From: Nectonema munidae
Lineage: Eukaryota; Nematomorpha; Nectonematoida; Nectonematidae
Assembly: GCA_030549495.1 (NCBI GenBank)
Contig: JAUIRK010000884.1
Coordinates: forward strand, 558,001 to 622,000
Length of the DNA stretch: 64,000 nucleotides
Reading direction: 5' to 3'
Shown: positions 12,501 through 27,500 of the stretch, piece by piece
Layout of the letters: each line of letters starts with the position of its first letter
Position numbering within the stretch: position 1 is the first letter of the stretch
The notes under the pieces: model-generated
What the model was told of the DNA's origin: nothing
What the model saw: the letters and a program-made list of their open reading frames with translations, nothing else
Database searches by the model: none
Made by a program: the position numbers and the translations under genes

Positions 12501-15500
12501 AATAGGGAGTTTCGGGAACCCGCCGGGCTCTGACGCACACCTTTTTGTAATCTTTGTTAGAGCAGGGTGCGTCCCCTCTCATCCCTCAATGAAAGAAAAT
12601 TTGCACAAGAAATAGGAATGGTCTTTAAAAAGAAAGTAATGATGAAATATAAAGAAGATGGATTCCCTCTATCTCTACTGATACTTTTATTTTAAGTGTT
12701 TTTTATATTCGAACAATGCCATTTTCAAATAACATCTTTTTCTAGATTTTATAACACATTATAAAAACGTAGAATCAGTCATGAGAATTTATTGACATTA
12801 TTATCCGCATCGGTGAGTAAGATTCAACCTATATTATACTGTTATGAGTTTTATTATAGTCAGTTTTACGGCTACATCCCATCAACATCAAAAGGTCTAG
12901 CTTGTAACTATGAAACATCTTACGCCATTTACTCACTTCAATTTTCTCTATTTTTCTCTCCGCCTAATTTCAAATCTCCTTTTCTCATATCTTACCTTAC
13001 CTATCATTTGTTTGTTCTTGATAAACTTTTAATGATTTCTTCCTTTGTTCTATTTGCACGGCCAAAGCATCTAAATCTTGGCTTTTCTAAAACACGTTTC
13101 TTTACAGAGCCGTCTTCTTTTCTCAGCTTCTTTCAAGGGCTATCCCTCACCTCCGTACACCAAACTTCACCGAATACAACTCTTGCACAAATGTTCCCTC
13201 AAGCATTATTACGCAAAATACTGCTTAGCCTTAGAAAGCTAATTTACTCTATGTTCTATTGAACTATCTTATCTAAAACTTGTAAATAACAGAATCATCG
13301 GTTAGCCCTTTCTATTTCTACTACTTTTCACTTAATTCCACTATCTTGGGATTCAAACACTTACTATACTCTAACATTTTTACTTTTAACAAGCTACTCC
13401 AATCTTTGAACCTCTTTTGTATCCTTTGAGATGCTCGCATTTTTTCATCTATTCACAAAATTGTTCATTTTGTTGTCAATTGATCTGAATTCTCTTTGTG
13501 GTAATGCAATTTGCAAATAAACGACTTTATCTTTCTTACAGAAGACATGTATGCAATTTAATACGTGTTGGAGAATCTACTAAAGAGCAAAACAGATTCT
13601 TATGGAAAGAATCATTGGAGAAAAAAGCCTTAAAAATCAAGGTGAGCAAAACTAAATGGATGAAAGTAAGAGACAGCAGAAAATTTGGAGGCCTATCTAT
13701 ACGATCATGTTGAGTTTGTGGGAAAAGAGTTAAAAGCAAGTCTGTATACACTGTAGTACACTTAAAAAAATAATTAGTAACCACAACTAACTAAAGTAGA
13801 AAACTCGAGAAAAACAAATACCTTGTTACTAATTAAAAAAGTAGTATTTACTAGGAACTTTATAAATTTTACTATGAAATTTAAGTTAAGCACAGCACTA
13901 TATAAGCTAGTAGAAATGTCACGATAAGGCGGTTCATTCATAAAAGGCACATTTTGATTTTATGGAATATGTACAAAATCCAAGAGTCATAAAATGAAGA
14001 ATTAACGAACACCAAAACTCTTTTTTCAAGATTCTTTAGAAGCTCAAATTTAAATGTTTGAGAAAAATTTTTTAAGGCTTTTCTCAAAAAGAAGGATTGC
14101 ATGAAATTAAAGAATTTTTCCAAAATTTAGCGAAATATGAAGAATAAAAAATTCTAGAAAATTTATTTAAAAACAAAACAAAGGATATATTATAAACTTT
14201 AACATCGTCAAGCTCTTTCTTTATTTTGTACATTACATTAATTTTTTTTATAATTTTCATCGTCATCAGTTATACCCAATACTTGTGAATAAATAATAAT
14301 GATGCATGGAGTGTAATTTAAATTGAAACAAATAAAGTTATAATCAAATCACAAATAAGTTATCACAACAGAAGATATCGTTTCCTTCAATTCTTAGGGT
14401 TAAATTTTTTCCACTTTATAAATGTCTTCCTTTATAATGAACAAAATTGGATAATTTATAGTTTCATGCATGCGTTCTTCCTTCAAAATGGAAAATATGC
14501 CAACTTTTTTTAAAGAATAAAGGAAGAGACAGGAGAGCCAAAGTTTGCTTTATTTAAAGCTTCCGAACTCTTAAATTACAAGTAACTGTAACTAACCGCC
14601 CTTAGGCATAATCTCAAGATATCGCTGACCAATTTAACTGCTTTGATTTTCACTAAAGCAACCATCAAAAAGTGCTATTCTTTTCATAAATTGACTTATC
14701 ACTCGGTACTCACAAAGAATTCCATCGTATGCGTTGAACGTCTTTCTTTTTTCAGTAAGTGTAATAAAAGCTCTATTGTAATGATTCAAATTCTTAACAA
14801 AAACGTTATAAACATCTTCGTCATTAATCTTACGCTCCAATCTCATGAATTCCTGCGTTAGCTAAAAATGTTTTTTAATTTTTATAAAAAAAATAAATTC
14901 ACCATTTCTTGATTCATTAAAAAAGATGAGAATCTAAAATTTCTGGTATATGCATTTTTGCTCAATAATAACAGATCTTCGAAAGGAAAATGTGAGATCT
15001 GATCTCATTTTAACCACGTGCATTTCATGACTTGCTTTCTGAAAATCGTTTTTCATCCCAAAAATATGTGAATTGAGCGTTTAAAATATTTTAACCAGCA
15101 CATTGTGACGAAAAATAGCTTTTCATTTCTTCTTGTTTTGATTTCCAGTAAAAACCTCTGAAATACTTTTACGTTTTCTTTCTTTTATCTCTTCCCAAAA
15201 TCTGTCTCTGTTTTTTCTTTAATTACACTACTTGTTCTTCATTTTTCCTTTCCAATATATCTAAAATTGAAAATTGATAAATCAATACACGAACAAAAAG
15301 TTTATTATTCAAATTATTTTTGCAAAAATTGATTTATTTTTGAAGAATTAGTACTAAAAGCCCAGAAACTTACAATAAATGAGGAAATGTTTCAAATATT
15401 AATTGAATCATTTGATTATATTTATCTGATGAGATCTGATCCATTTTAATACTGTGAAAAATGAGTATAGAAAGCCTCTAAAAGCTTTGATATATTTCAT

Positions 15501-18500
15501 TATCCTTCAAATTTTTTCCCATTTCTAACTTCATTAGTAGACATTTTTGTAACATTTCTTTAGGGAAAGTTAGTTTTTTTTTGGCCATGAAAATCTAGAC
15601 GGAGATAAGTAAAATAAAATTTCTACAATTATTGATAAACATTTAAGATAGATATAATAATAAATTTCACAAAAAAGTAGCTATGATTATAAGAATACCT
15701 CTCTATTGGGCTTTGTGAAACAATTTGAGAACGATAATTCTCAGTTGAATTTGCTGAGGATGAAAATTGAATGCTGTTTCAATTTCAAATGAATTAAAAG
15801 TCATATCATTGGGAGTATCATCTGTACAGTCTTTAATTTTAACTTCGAAAGCTTAATGATTAGATCATCTGCGAAGGTCAAAGCTGAAAGGTCTTTTGTG
15901 TTAGGATAATTTTACTATGCCTTGCGTCAATGTCAGGCATTTAAATAGTGCTACATGAATAAATATTGGCTCAGGGATGCCTTTTTATTAAAAAGGTGCA
16001 ATGAGCTTACAGCATATATTTACAATCATATAACAAATAAACTCTTGCACATCGAAATCATAATAAGTATGAAAGATTCTTTCTCAAATGCAAAAGTTAA
16101 TAGCAGCTTTTCAAAAAGGTCATTAAAAGTAATTGCTAAATATTTAAGCTTTTTTGTACTCCCTCGCTAGTACACAACCATAAAACTATATCTATTAAAC
16201 TATACAAATAACAAATGGAAAAATAATATATTAATAATTTGCATATACATCATTTAAAAAACAAAGGGTTTCATTGCAACAACATTAAAATTTGATTTAA
16301 TATTGCTAAAGGATGGTAATGGGCCAAATCTTCAACTTTTAAAAAGGACACAACCCCAGCCACTACTTTCAACTATATAAGAAAAATAGTGTTTGTGAAA
16401 CAAAATAATTTCTAGTTGTTCAGTAAAGAGACAGAATTTTGAAAAACAACATTTTTGAATTTTCTGAATGCAAATGTCTGTTTATTTCTCATTATAAGTA
16501 GCAACACAATCACCAACTTGATAAACAATAGCATGGACTTTACTAGATTTATAAAAAAAATCGTGAAGATTTTTCCATCATTTTTTATCTACAAAATTAA
16601 GTTGTTCGATGCAAAAATGTCAACATTCGAATGTAATGATTTCATCAGAATATAAAGAGGTTGCCGTATTTTTATAAAATGATGATAATAACATAACGTT
16701 TTAAGAAAATCTGAAGTATTTAATGTTTGATGAAAAGTTCTTTAAAATACAAATGCTTACTTTCAAATCTGATTCTTTTAAGGTGGATTAACGGTTCGAA
16801 ATGATTAAATTGCCGAGCATGATGCATAGGATAATGAAAGTGGCGTGTTATGGTAGAAAAAGGAAATCATTCCTTATATAAAGAAAAAATCTTCAAATTA
16901 ATTCTTCCATGTGTTTTAAATGTTCATCTAACTTAGTAGTAGCACATATAAAAAGTAAAAAAATTAGGAGAGTTAAATACATATCCCAGACATCATCACT
17001 TTCTGAAACGAAATCTATTAAAATTGATAACAAGCTATATAAACAGCAGATTGAGAAGCTCTTTGTCTAACACAAATCTTATTTTTTCGTAAAGTTATTC
17101 TCTTGGGCGTATCAATTTTGCCAATTCCTTTGAAATCGTAGAATCAATAATTTGGTTAAAGTTTTTTAAACAGAAAAGCTTTTTTCAATAATATTATTAT
17201 AGTGCATGTAAAACAACAAAAAGATTGTGGGAATGTTAGAAGGTGACCCATGGATAACATAATTATAATTCAATTGGTTAAAGGAGAATTAAACTCGATA
17301 CCACAACGTGAAACAAAGTATAATCTTTTGCAAGCATTGAAACATGATAAGCATAAACTCATCGATGGGCTTCTCATTAGGAATTGATAATAAGATTGTT
17401 TCTGCATTTCTTCTTTCTTACAAAAACAAAATGTGCAAGGTTGAAAGATCCGATAAAGCTTCCAAATGCTCCAGCTGCTGAATTATCTGCTACTAAAACA
17501 GATATAAAGTATAAACTATATCATTTTTCACTATTTCTAAAGCCTTACTTTCGAGTTCCTTAATGTCATCTGTAAAAGCTTTCAAAAGAGATTGATATGA
17601 AAAGCGTTTTATTAATTCAGACTTACACACTAAAACTAATTGAATCACGTTAACTTTTGATCTAAATGTAGGAGGAACATTTCCAGGAAGCCTATAAAGA
17701 GCGCATATTAGTATTTTTGATTTGTTGCTCAAAGGATTACTAAGTAAAATATCATCTAATCTCTAGAGTTCTAGACCTTATTTATAGCTCTTGTTATTTA
17801 AAAACAAAAAATCATGTTTCAAGTTTGATGGGTTGTGAGGGCTTTATGAGTGTAGTAAATTGATTATGTACAAGCAAAATTTTTATTTTCGTAAAACATT
17901 TTGTCCCAAATATTTTTACTTAAGGTATGGGTACTAGTGTTGAGCGTGCATCCGCTTCCACGGACTACTACACTCGTGGAGATTACATCCCCGGCATTTG
18001 GTGCGATGGTATGGATGTGATGGCGGTTCGAGAAGCTACGATCTTTGCCAAGGAGTACTGTCTCGCTGGCAAAGGACCAATCATACTTGATGTAGCTACC
18101 TACAGATACCATGGCCACAGTATGAGTGATCCTGGCACCAGGTTAACCTCACTCTACACATTAGTGCTCTCCCTAAACCACGGCTAAGAAGTAACATGTG
18201 GTATTAGAAAGCATAAGTGGACTTCCTACTATATATCTAGATCGATGAAGTTTTAACTTCCTTCTTCCACATACTCCAAAGTCATGGCCAATTTTAGAGG
18301 CACTATTTTTAAGGACAGACTGTGAATTGAATATCATTAAATATATTTTTCTATGTCTTGCTTCAAAATTATTTTGAAATTGCTTAAACTGAGTTAAATT
18401 ATGGCATTACTCATAATACATTGCTTATCTATTTTTCTCTCACCCATCATACATTGCTTATCTATTTTCTCCTACTCATCGTCACATTAGATCGACTCAT

Positions 18501-21500
18501 CAGCGATCATCAGGCACCGCCGCGCGCATTGTGAATCCAAAGAAGAATCTTCTAGTTTGAATTGTTAGTGACTTTGCGACCTTCAAGTTGGTTTGTCTGC
18601 TAACCCAACTTTTATGTTTCTTTCGTTCCAACTTTTTGGTTTATTTGCCATCGATCCGCGCGTACTCATTCATTATTATTAACAAGTGTGCTTTCTTCTA
18701 CAACGAAAACTCAAATACCACTAAAATCTTGCGCATAACTTTCGCGTTTTTCAACCAAAATTGATGATCTTATTGCTACTTAAGTTACTCTCTCTTATCA
18801 TTTTTACTGTTTACTTTAGCAATTCTCCCACTTAATTTTTCTTACTTGAAGGCATAATATCAGAAGTGTAAAGAATATGACATGATTTCAATCTTTTAAC
18901 CTTCAATGCGTTTGTAGTGGCATTTAAATCCAGCGGCCTACAATCACTGAGGTATATTCACTGTGCAAGTGTTTAATTGACAGGTCATTTTATGATAAAA
19001 TTTTCTGCTTGGTACGCTAGTCATATTTTTACCCGCTAAAATTGAAATTGCGAGATTGGTCCAAAATAAAATAAAATAAATTTTCGGGACATGTGAAGAA
19101 TAACTTCGCTTTGAATTTTTTGTTTTATAAGCAACTATTTTGAATATTTATTCTCTAAATTCTGTAGACCTAACTGCAACACAGTTGACTTAGTAGACTT
19201 TTCTGGAAAGAACCACTCTCATCCTTAGTCCTGACGTCATCGATCTCGAAGAATTTTTAGGCAACTTTTTCGAGCATTTGAAACTCGCACAAGTCTTTGA
19301 CCACACTCCTAGTATTTTTTGTTTATTTCATTTGAAAATAGAACGAGGGGAAACCTTTTCCCTCATTTTGGTATAAGGGACAAATAAAAAAATTATCTTC
19401 CGCTTTAAAATGTTCCTAATATTCTTAGGCTTGGTCCTTGATGGAAAAAATATTCTAAACTTTTTAAATAGCGTAGTTCTTTTTGGAGGAGATTCACATC
19501 AATTTATCATGGCCGGAAAAGGTAAAAATTTTGCCAAAATCTGAAAATCGCGAGTTTTATAACCTTTACTTATTATTTTTGATGCTTATTTATCCGAATA
19601 TGAAACTAGTTTTAAGGAATATTGCATACTTTCTATATTACAGCTATTCAAAGTCGATCTTTTGAATTTTTTGGTATCTTTGGAGCTATTGAATATGGTT
19701 CATTGTAAATAAATTTTCAAATAGTTTATACACCTAGAAGTTAGGACCAAGTTTCATTTTTGTGAAGATTCCTTCCTCTGTCTAATGATATCTAGATCAG
19801 GGCTTTCCAAACTTATTCCTGTTATTTCCACTCCACATAACGTGATGCTTTAAATTTCTCTCTTGCGGATAAAAAATATTCAAAAATTTTTTATTAATTT
19901 ATTTCCTTACTAAGCACATTCAGATAGAAATATGAAAGAAAAAAATCTGAGTTTTAATCATTCAGAAAAATGAAGTTGCTTTTTCGTCACTGGTGTCGTG
20001 TAATATCAGGAGAGGTTTTGGCAAGAACACAACGAATGTCACATTCTATCTCAAGACGGTTTCCCCCTTCAAATTTCCCATTCCCCCTTTGGGAAACCCT
20101 TATCTAGATCTTAAATCGAATAAAGAGTACAAATAAAAGTTATACATAATTTATTTTAACATTTGAAATATAATTTTGAATAAAGCGTTTTACCATTTCT
20201 AATTTTAATAATTTCCCCGTCTCGCCAATGCCTCCGCGCCACTTCATCGATATCTAGCTGCTTACGTGCACCTGCAGTTATAAGACCCCTGTATTTTTAA
20301 TTGAATTATTTTTCAAGTACGCAAAGGCCTTAAAAAAGAAGACGAATTCTTCCCTTGGACTTTTCCAAGATGTCATTTGCTACGGAGGGGACTATGTTTT
20401 CGGAGCTACAAGTTTGATGTCTATGTATTATATTATTATATATAAACTTGTATAATTTGAAGTTTTTTTTAAAAATAACAGGTATCATTTTATTTCCATT
20501 TATTTTTTAGAGCATAATCTATGTTTTTTAGAATAATTTTTTTCAATTTTAAATTCGCCCTTACATTAAATAGAAATCGTTTAAAGCGCTAGCTACTCTT
20601 TCCAGTGTTAATAATTGAGAATCCAAATACTTTCCAACATTCTGAATTTAAGGCTTCATTTTATAAATGGTGCGGTTGTCGAACGAGGGAGACAGCTCGT
20701 AATAAATCTTCAGTAACTATATCAAAATTAACATTATCTCTCTATGCCTATCTCCTCAGTATGTGATTTATTATTCATGCGTGCAAGACAATATTTCTAA
20801 ATATTAGCCTTCTATAAATCTTATAAGTATGGCAGTTAGATGGCAATAAAGTCAAATGTGCTTTTCTAATGGCGTTGCTGACCACGTTAAAGTCTTATTT
20901 TATAAAGTTTGTATAAGTAAATTCATGTTCTTAGGTCAGCCAAAGTAATTTTAAATGATAAAAAATTGAGTTTTGAAAGGGCACTTATACATTAAAGTGT
21001 TCAAAGCCACTTAAAAATATATTGTTTCATTGTTTTGACTTCAAATCACCTCAAATTTAGATTTTAATGATCTCTATTTTATAAGATATATTTTCAAAAA
21101 AGAGAACTTCTTAATTTTGTTGGCTCCGCCTTGCGTTATTTGCAATTAATTCAAATTTTAGTGCATTTCAGTAAAGTTCTTCTTTGTTTTGATAAATTGC
21201 CAGAGACAGCAAAATTAAAAAGTTTCAGCTTTTGATGTATTAGAGAGATCATTACAAATCTATATTTCAGATTATTTATTTTTAAGTAAATTTGCGTGAC
21301 AGAGTTCACTTCTCTAAAACTTAGATATGTGGAAAATAGAGTAATTCTATTGGAAATTAGCATATCTAACCCCCAATAAATTTAAATTCTCTCAATTACA
21401 TCAGGAAAGGGCAAGGGACTATGTGGTGTCATCATCGAGAAGGCACAATTGCACCGCTTGTATTGAACTATGAGGAAAGTAGGCTTGATGCGGGATCGAA

Positions 21501-24500
21501 CCCAAGACCTTGAGTTATCAAAACCCAGTGTCTAACCAACTTTACTCACACCCCTGGATTATACGAAAAGACTTGCTTTGTTTGTGAGTAGATTTTCATA
21601 TTACTTTTCTTGTTTTAAGGCCACGTCTTTAAAAGGATACTTGAAATCTTATTATTAATTTTTTATCTCAATTTCGGGTTCCATTTGATATAATAATGAA
21701 TTGGAATTTTTGTGGGTAGATGGTCTGGGTTCGATTTCGGATTGTGACAATCCTTACAGTCTGTCCAACTATGGAAGATTATTCTTCCCTATGGACGCGA
21801 TAGCAACAACTAAAACTAAAAAAATTGAGCCATGTTTGATTTGAGGCGGTGAGGTAGCCAGAAATTTCAACACGCCCCTACTAATATTTTTCATAGCACA
21901 TAACTATATAAGAAAGTATTCTCTATAATTTAACGCTTTAAAGTTCTATCCCTATTGATTACTGAAACTGAAAGAGTTAAATTTTTTGTAATAGAATACC
22001 ACGTTTGGAAAAATGCCCTTATTATATTTGCTACCCTAGAAAGACCAAGCCGGTCGATTGACCGGTGAGTTATTTTGATTCGACTCTAACTCTTGGGAAC
22101 TTATACTCATTCAATCGAAACTTATAGAATTCTAATATTTTATACAAAGTATAGTTCTCTTCCAATGCTCTGTTCTTTATTTCTAAATTTTCCGAAGCGT
22201 ATATAACTTTTTCTTCAACTAAGACCATACAGGTCGAAGAACCGATGTCATCATTTTTTAATATTTTATGATAAAAAGTCAAAATATGTAACTTATTTGA
22301 AGAAAATATTTACAATGCTTTATTAACATAAAATCATTATAATGTTAAACATAGTTTACATGTTTGAAAAGAACAAGATCCACAAATATAATTAGAACAG
22401 TTCGGACAACACGTTCTTGTTTTATTTTTGACATATTTTACAGGTGGTCCTTTTTTCATCTGCCAAAGTTTTGTCGCTAGATGCTGAGGCTCTATCTTCG
22501 CTTAGAATTAGTGTTTTTCTTAGAAAACTTCTAGAATTTCTCTCCTTTTTTTAGTTGAAATTTTCATTTTTTTGCATATAATATAAGTATTCAAACACAT
22601 GATGTCCAATAAATTGAAAAATACTGCGATTGGCCATCTTCTGCAACCTGGTTTCGTAGAATATGCTCTCAGCATTTCACCAGCAGCATCTACTCCTCCT
22701 TTTCCTTTACTGTAATAAAGAATGCATTCGGCTCGCTTTTTGGAATCTTCAACTTAGATTTTGATGCTGTGATGATAAAACAAAAACCTCTTTATTTTTT
22801 TACTTCGGTAACCTACTAACATGATACCTTCATCTTGGGTAAAAAGGAACTTTGATTCATAAAGCCGATCATTCTTCTCAAACTTCATTTGTGAGATCTT
22901 ATTGCTCCCACAAGTGTTGTCTCTTGTCTCAAAAGGTTTTGAGCGCAGGAAAGACTTGTAAAAAAATTGTTGCAAGTCACATTCAATCCCATATCTATAG
23001 GAATCTAACAATTTCAAAACAACGTGTTCTCCATGGCTTGAATGATCGAGATTCATCTTTACCAGTGTAAGGAAGTGATTGCAAACATAGTAACTGTGGG
23101 AATCACAAAGCATCCAAAACTTTATTCCAAATTTTGGTGGTTTACTTGGCATGTATTGAATGAATTTGCATCGGCTACGACATGGGTAAAGTTGTTCGTC
23201 AACAGTAACTGATCCAAGAGGAAAGTAGCACTTTTGAAGTTCTCCGTTTCGTTGCTCCAAAGTGAACAAAACACTGTGAAAGGATCTTTTTCTTTCCTTA
23301 GAGAACGCGAGCTCTTGTCATCAAATCGTAAATAAAGTAAACATTTTTAAATCGTTACGAGATATCGCCTCATTGAAAATTTTTCTTCCATAATTCGCAT
23401 TCCAAAAGTTACGAAGAGGTTCATTTCGTCCTTTGAGTACACCTCTCATTATGCAAAGTCCAAGAAAAGCAAAGAATTTCGACAAAGGTAAAGAAAAGTT
23501 CAATTCATTCTTTCTTTTAGCCGCTTCTGTGGAAAGTTTGATTATTTCATCTAAATTTCTGTGTTTATACACTTCCATAAAGACATCAAAACTGTTGTTT
23601 ACGCGATTTCTTATGAAAAGTGTAGAACCACCAAACTTACGAAGGAGATTGCGCGAAAGAATTTTGTTTGATGAAGGACATTCAGATGTCCAAAGCGTAT
23701 TGTCTTTTGATTGAAAAGTTCGAACATTACATGAAGAAGAATGAGAGGACGAAATGGAGTCATCATCATTGGTAGCACATGCAAAGATATAAGATAATGA
23801 AGAAGAAAACTCACTTGAACTTGAAGATTGATAGGAGTCAGTAGTATACTCTCATTATCTTCAGACATGGTATATTGTGTAAAATAAAGAAAAATAAAAT
23901 ATTGTTGAAAATCAATAAACTATAAAACTCTATGTACGCGCAACCACCGCTTCAAACAATAAAACTGCTCTCTCTCTCTTTTGTAAACACTTTTTCGCAT
24001 TTGTTTGTTAACGATGAATGCCTTATACGATATCAAAGAATGATGTTTGAACATTTACATACAAGGAGTTTAGAGGTTTTAGATGATTTTGCTTGCTTTA
24101 TATGTCAATATAGAAAAATGAGAAAACTTAGAATGTTACATATCTCCAGGTCCTAATGGGAAAGTCTCAAACAAATAAAATGAGCGTAACCTGTTCCATT
24201 CACTCAATTTTTGATCCTGTTTGCGAGTCTATTTTCGTCAAAACCGTAGGTATTTGAACATTATATTACAGTATCTATATTTTTTGAAATGAGATGCCCT
24301 ATTGCTGTCATTGCTGAACGGAATGAATTTATCAAGCTCGTGCTATCTATAAATTCTGCCTTCAAAGCAATGCAAGAGTTTGTAAATAATTGCGTACACG
24401 AAGAATTATGAATTTAATTATAGAATTTTAATGTGTGTGCCAAAATTCCATGCCGAGCACAAAAATGGAGGCAAAAAATTTATCGATATAATAATTGTAT

Positions 24501-27500
24501 CAAGTTAAATAGATATTTAACTTATATTATGAATGACGTATATTTCTTCCTTTTTCCATGAAGTTACATTAAGTGGGATGTTTTGCCAAAGAACTTTTTA
24601 CGTATATCTAGCGTTAACAGGCCTCTTATTTTGATTTTTGAATTATAAGAGATTCAGACTCCCCATTACTTCACCTTCTCTAAAGATTAATAACATGATT
24701 TTCCTTTTTGCTGAATATTCGCGCAGTCTTCTTGGTCGTGGCTTGCTACAATAACAAGCTATAGAGTGCGCTCAAATACCCTACTTCTGCTTTTTAATGT
24801 TTAGTTATCGGACGCGGGAAGAAGTACAGTCTGTGCGTCAAAACCGAGATCCCATCACTTCCTTCAAAGACAAAGTGACGTCATGCAATTTGCTTTCTTC
24901 ATCAGAGATTAAGGTAATTATTCCCTCTAAAACACATGGCCTAACAACGTGCACATTTTCATATATTCAGGTATACTCAATTTTGTATATTAAATTGCAA
25001 GCATTTCTCCTAGTCTGTTTTGAATGTGCTTGCTATCCTCTTGACTAATACAAATATACAACTCTTTTCATGGGTACCGCTGTAATTTGACGGCAACAGT
25101 TAAGTATAAGAAAATATGATTTTTTTACTTCGCTTAAAAATTTGATTTGAAATGACATGTCGTGCAACATAGCTTCGTCAATGACGTCAGATTAAGATCA
25201 GTCCCGCCTACATAACGCACAGAAATCATCAATATCCAATGATGAATGAAATGGGAACTTTTGACGAACCGTCAATGTATCATCTGAACTTGAAGACTGT
25301 GGATGGAGACTGCCTCTGAACCGTGAAGATGCTCGTGGTTTCGTGTAGAAGTGATGATTTCTTTTTAGAACTTTCTCTTTCCTTGCGCTTGTTTGGAAAA
25401 GGCTAATTTTTTTCAGCTTTTAATTTTCCCAATATGGCAAAATGGGAACTTCTATTCACAATAAAATAAAAAATTGGAATAGTTTTTTAAAAAATATGTT
25501 GCACCAGTAAAAAAGTTAAGTATTAGCCTTGTTATAAGCATTTATCAAGTAATTTGAAAAAAAGTTTTTGTTATAAAGTTTTTTTTCAAATTTATATTTT
25601 TTCAAGTAGATAGTTTTTTAAATTATATATTCAAAGTTTTAGAAACAAAATTTTTAGTTTGAATACTTTTTCTTTGTTATCTGTAAACTTTTTGTACGTA
25701 TTGATAAAAAAAATTTATATTTTTTTAAATTAAAATTTAGTTTACAAACATTTTAAAATTTTATAACAATATTGCTAAAACATTTTTTTTCTACTTTATT
25801 TAGTCTTTTTATACTTGAAATAAAATGTCTTCGGATGTATCATAAAATGAGTTTAAAAAATTGGAGTAAAAATTTGATTAATTTTAATAAAACAATCTTA
25901 AATGCAATTTCAATTCCTTTTATAAACACAGAACTTATTGAGCGCTACTTTGCTCTTGCTGTCAAAGAAAAAAGAAAATTTTAAGGATTGCAATAATAAA
26001 ACGGATTAATTAAGCTAGGGACTGAAAAGTTTTTCTCAAATGGTAGAAAGAAAAATTCAGCAAGTAATTTCTGCTAGAGAGAAACACCCAAAACAAATAC
26101 AAATTATGATTTTGATAACTTATTTGACATAACAAAACTCAAGGCAAATGGCTTTCAGGAGAAGACAAAAAGTTATATCAACTTCAAATATCCTAAAAAA
26201 GGTAAAAATGGTTGTTATATTGGGTGTCCCCACCGTTCGCTAGTGGACTGTTCGTACCCGGACATTTCGTTACCGGACACTTAGCTACCGGACAGTTCGT
26301 TACTAGGACCGTTTGTACCCGGACATTTCGTTACAGATATATTAATATTTAATATATTTTAATGAAATTCCCACGACAAATAACAATTTGGAAGGTTTTC
26401 ATAGCTCTCTTAGAACTTCAGTTACAAACTCACATCCTAAGATTGGTGCCTTAAAAAACGAGGAAGGACTAGCAAAAACAAAAATCATACAAGTGAATTG
26501 CGGCAACTTCCTTCAAAGAAAAAGGACTCTGAGCAGAGGATTTTTAAAATTACTTGTCGCGAAATTAAAATGCAGTTTCTTCGAAGCATCGTTCATAATC
26601 TGAACCCCCAAATAGCGCAGATATTAAGGAAAATTTTCTTTAAATATTTTTATTTTATCGTATTTTCAATTTTATAATAAATGCTTTTAGTCCTCACTTT
26701 TCCTTTATTATCATTGTTGTTGTTTTTGTTGTTATTATTAAATTATTTTATTTAATTAAAACAAAATTATGAATTGAAAACAAATCTAAATATCTGAATA
26801 TTTGGACGAATACAAACGGTCCAGTAGCGAACGGTCCTAGGAATCATTATATTGATAAAAAATTGTGCAAAATTAATCCGTCAAAAAAAGAACAAATGTA
26901 AGCTTGAATTTCCATCAAACAAATTAAAACAAATTTCATTACCAGAAGCAAACTCTGAATCTGGAAATATTGAAGAAAGTGATTGGGTGTTTCCTAATAA
27001 TTCACTAACAGGAATTCCAAAAAACTCAAAGCACTAATAGTGTAGTAGATTTAGTGAAAAAGGTTTATCTTTCAGGAAGACTGAGGCATTTGTCAAGAAC
27101 TTACCAACTCCTGCACAATATGCAATTAGCAGAGCAATATATAGAGCAGCTGACAAAAATCATGATAAATTTAAAAAAACATTGAACGCCCTATCAGTGA
27201 CGGGGGCATTTTAGCCACCTCCCTCCCTAAACTAAAATTTCTATTGTACTGAATTATATGCCTTCAAACTTTGTGACTTTTCTTAAAATCGTTAGCTGCA
27301 TCTTTTGATACGATTTTCACGGTAGTTGAATGGCACTCTCATGTCAAAAACTGTCAATCAAAATAAAATGTAAGTTTTTTCAACAAAATTTTTATATTAT
27401 AATGTCTATAGCTTATAACTCAGTGTTTACATTAGATACACTCTTGACATTTTTAATCATATATATATTGGGACACATAACACTTATAATACATATTTTT

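Noticed and set aside
13498-13713. Possible LINE reverse-transcriptase connection piece ([12 protein letters not shown])
   Set aside because: One short motif without neighbouring blocks. Chance similarity cannot be excluded.
21418-21556. Possible genuine tRNA gene
   Set aside because: The cloverleaf cannot be closed, the sequence recurs at 55306 with a shared non-tRNA tail, and it is therefore a SINE.
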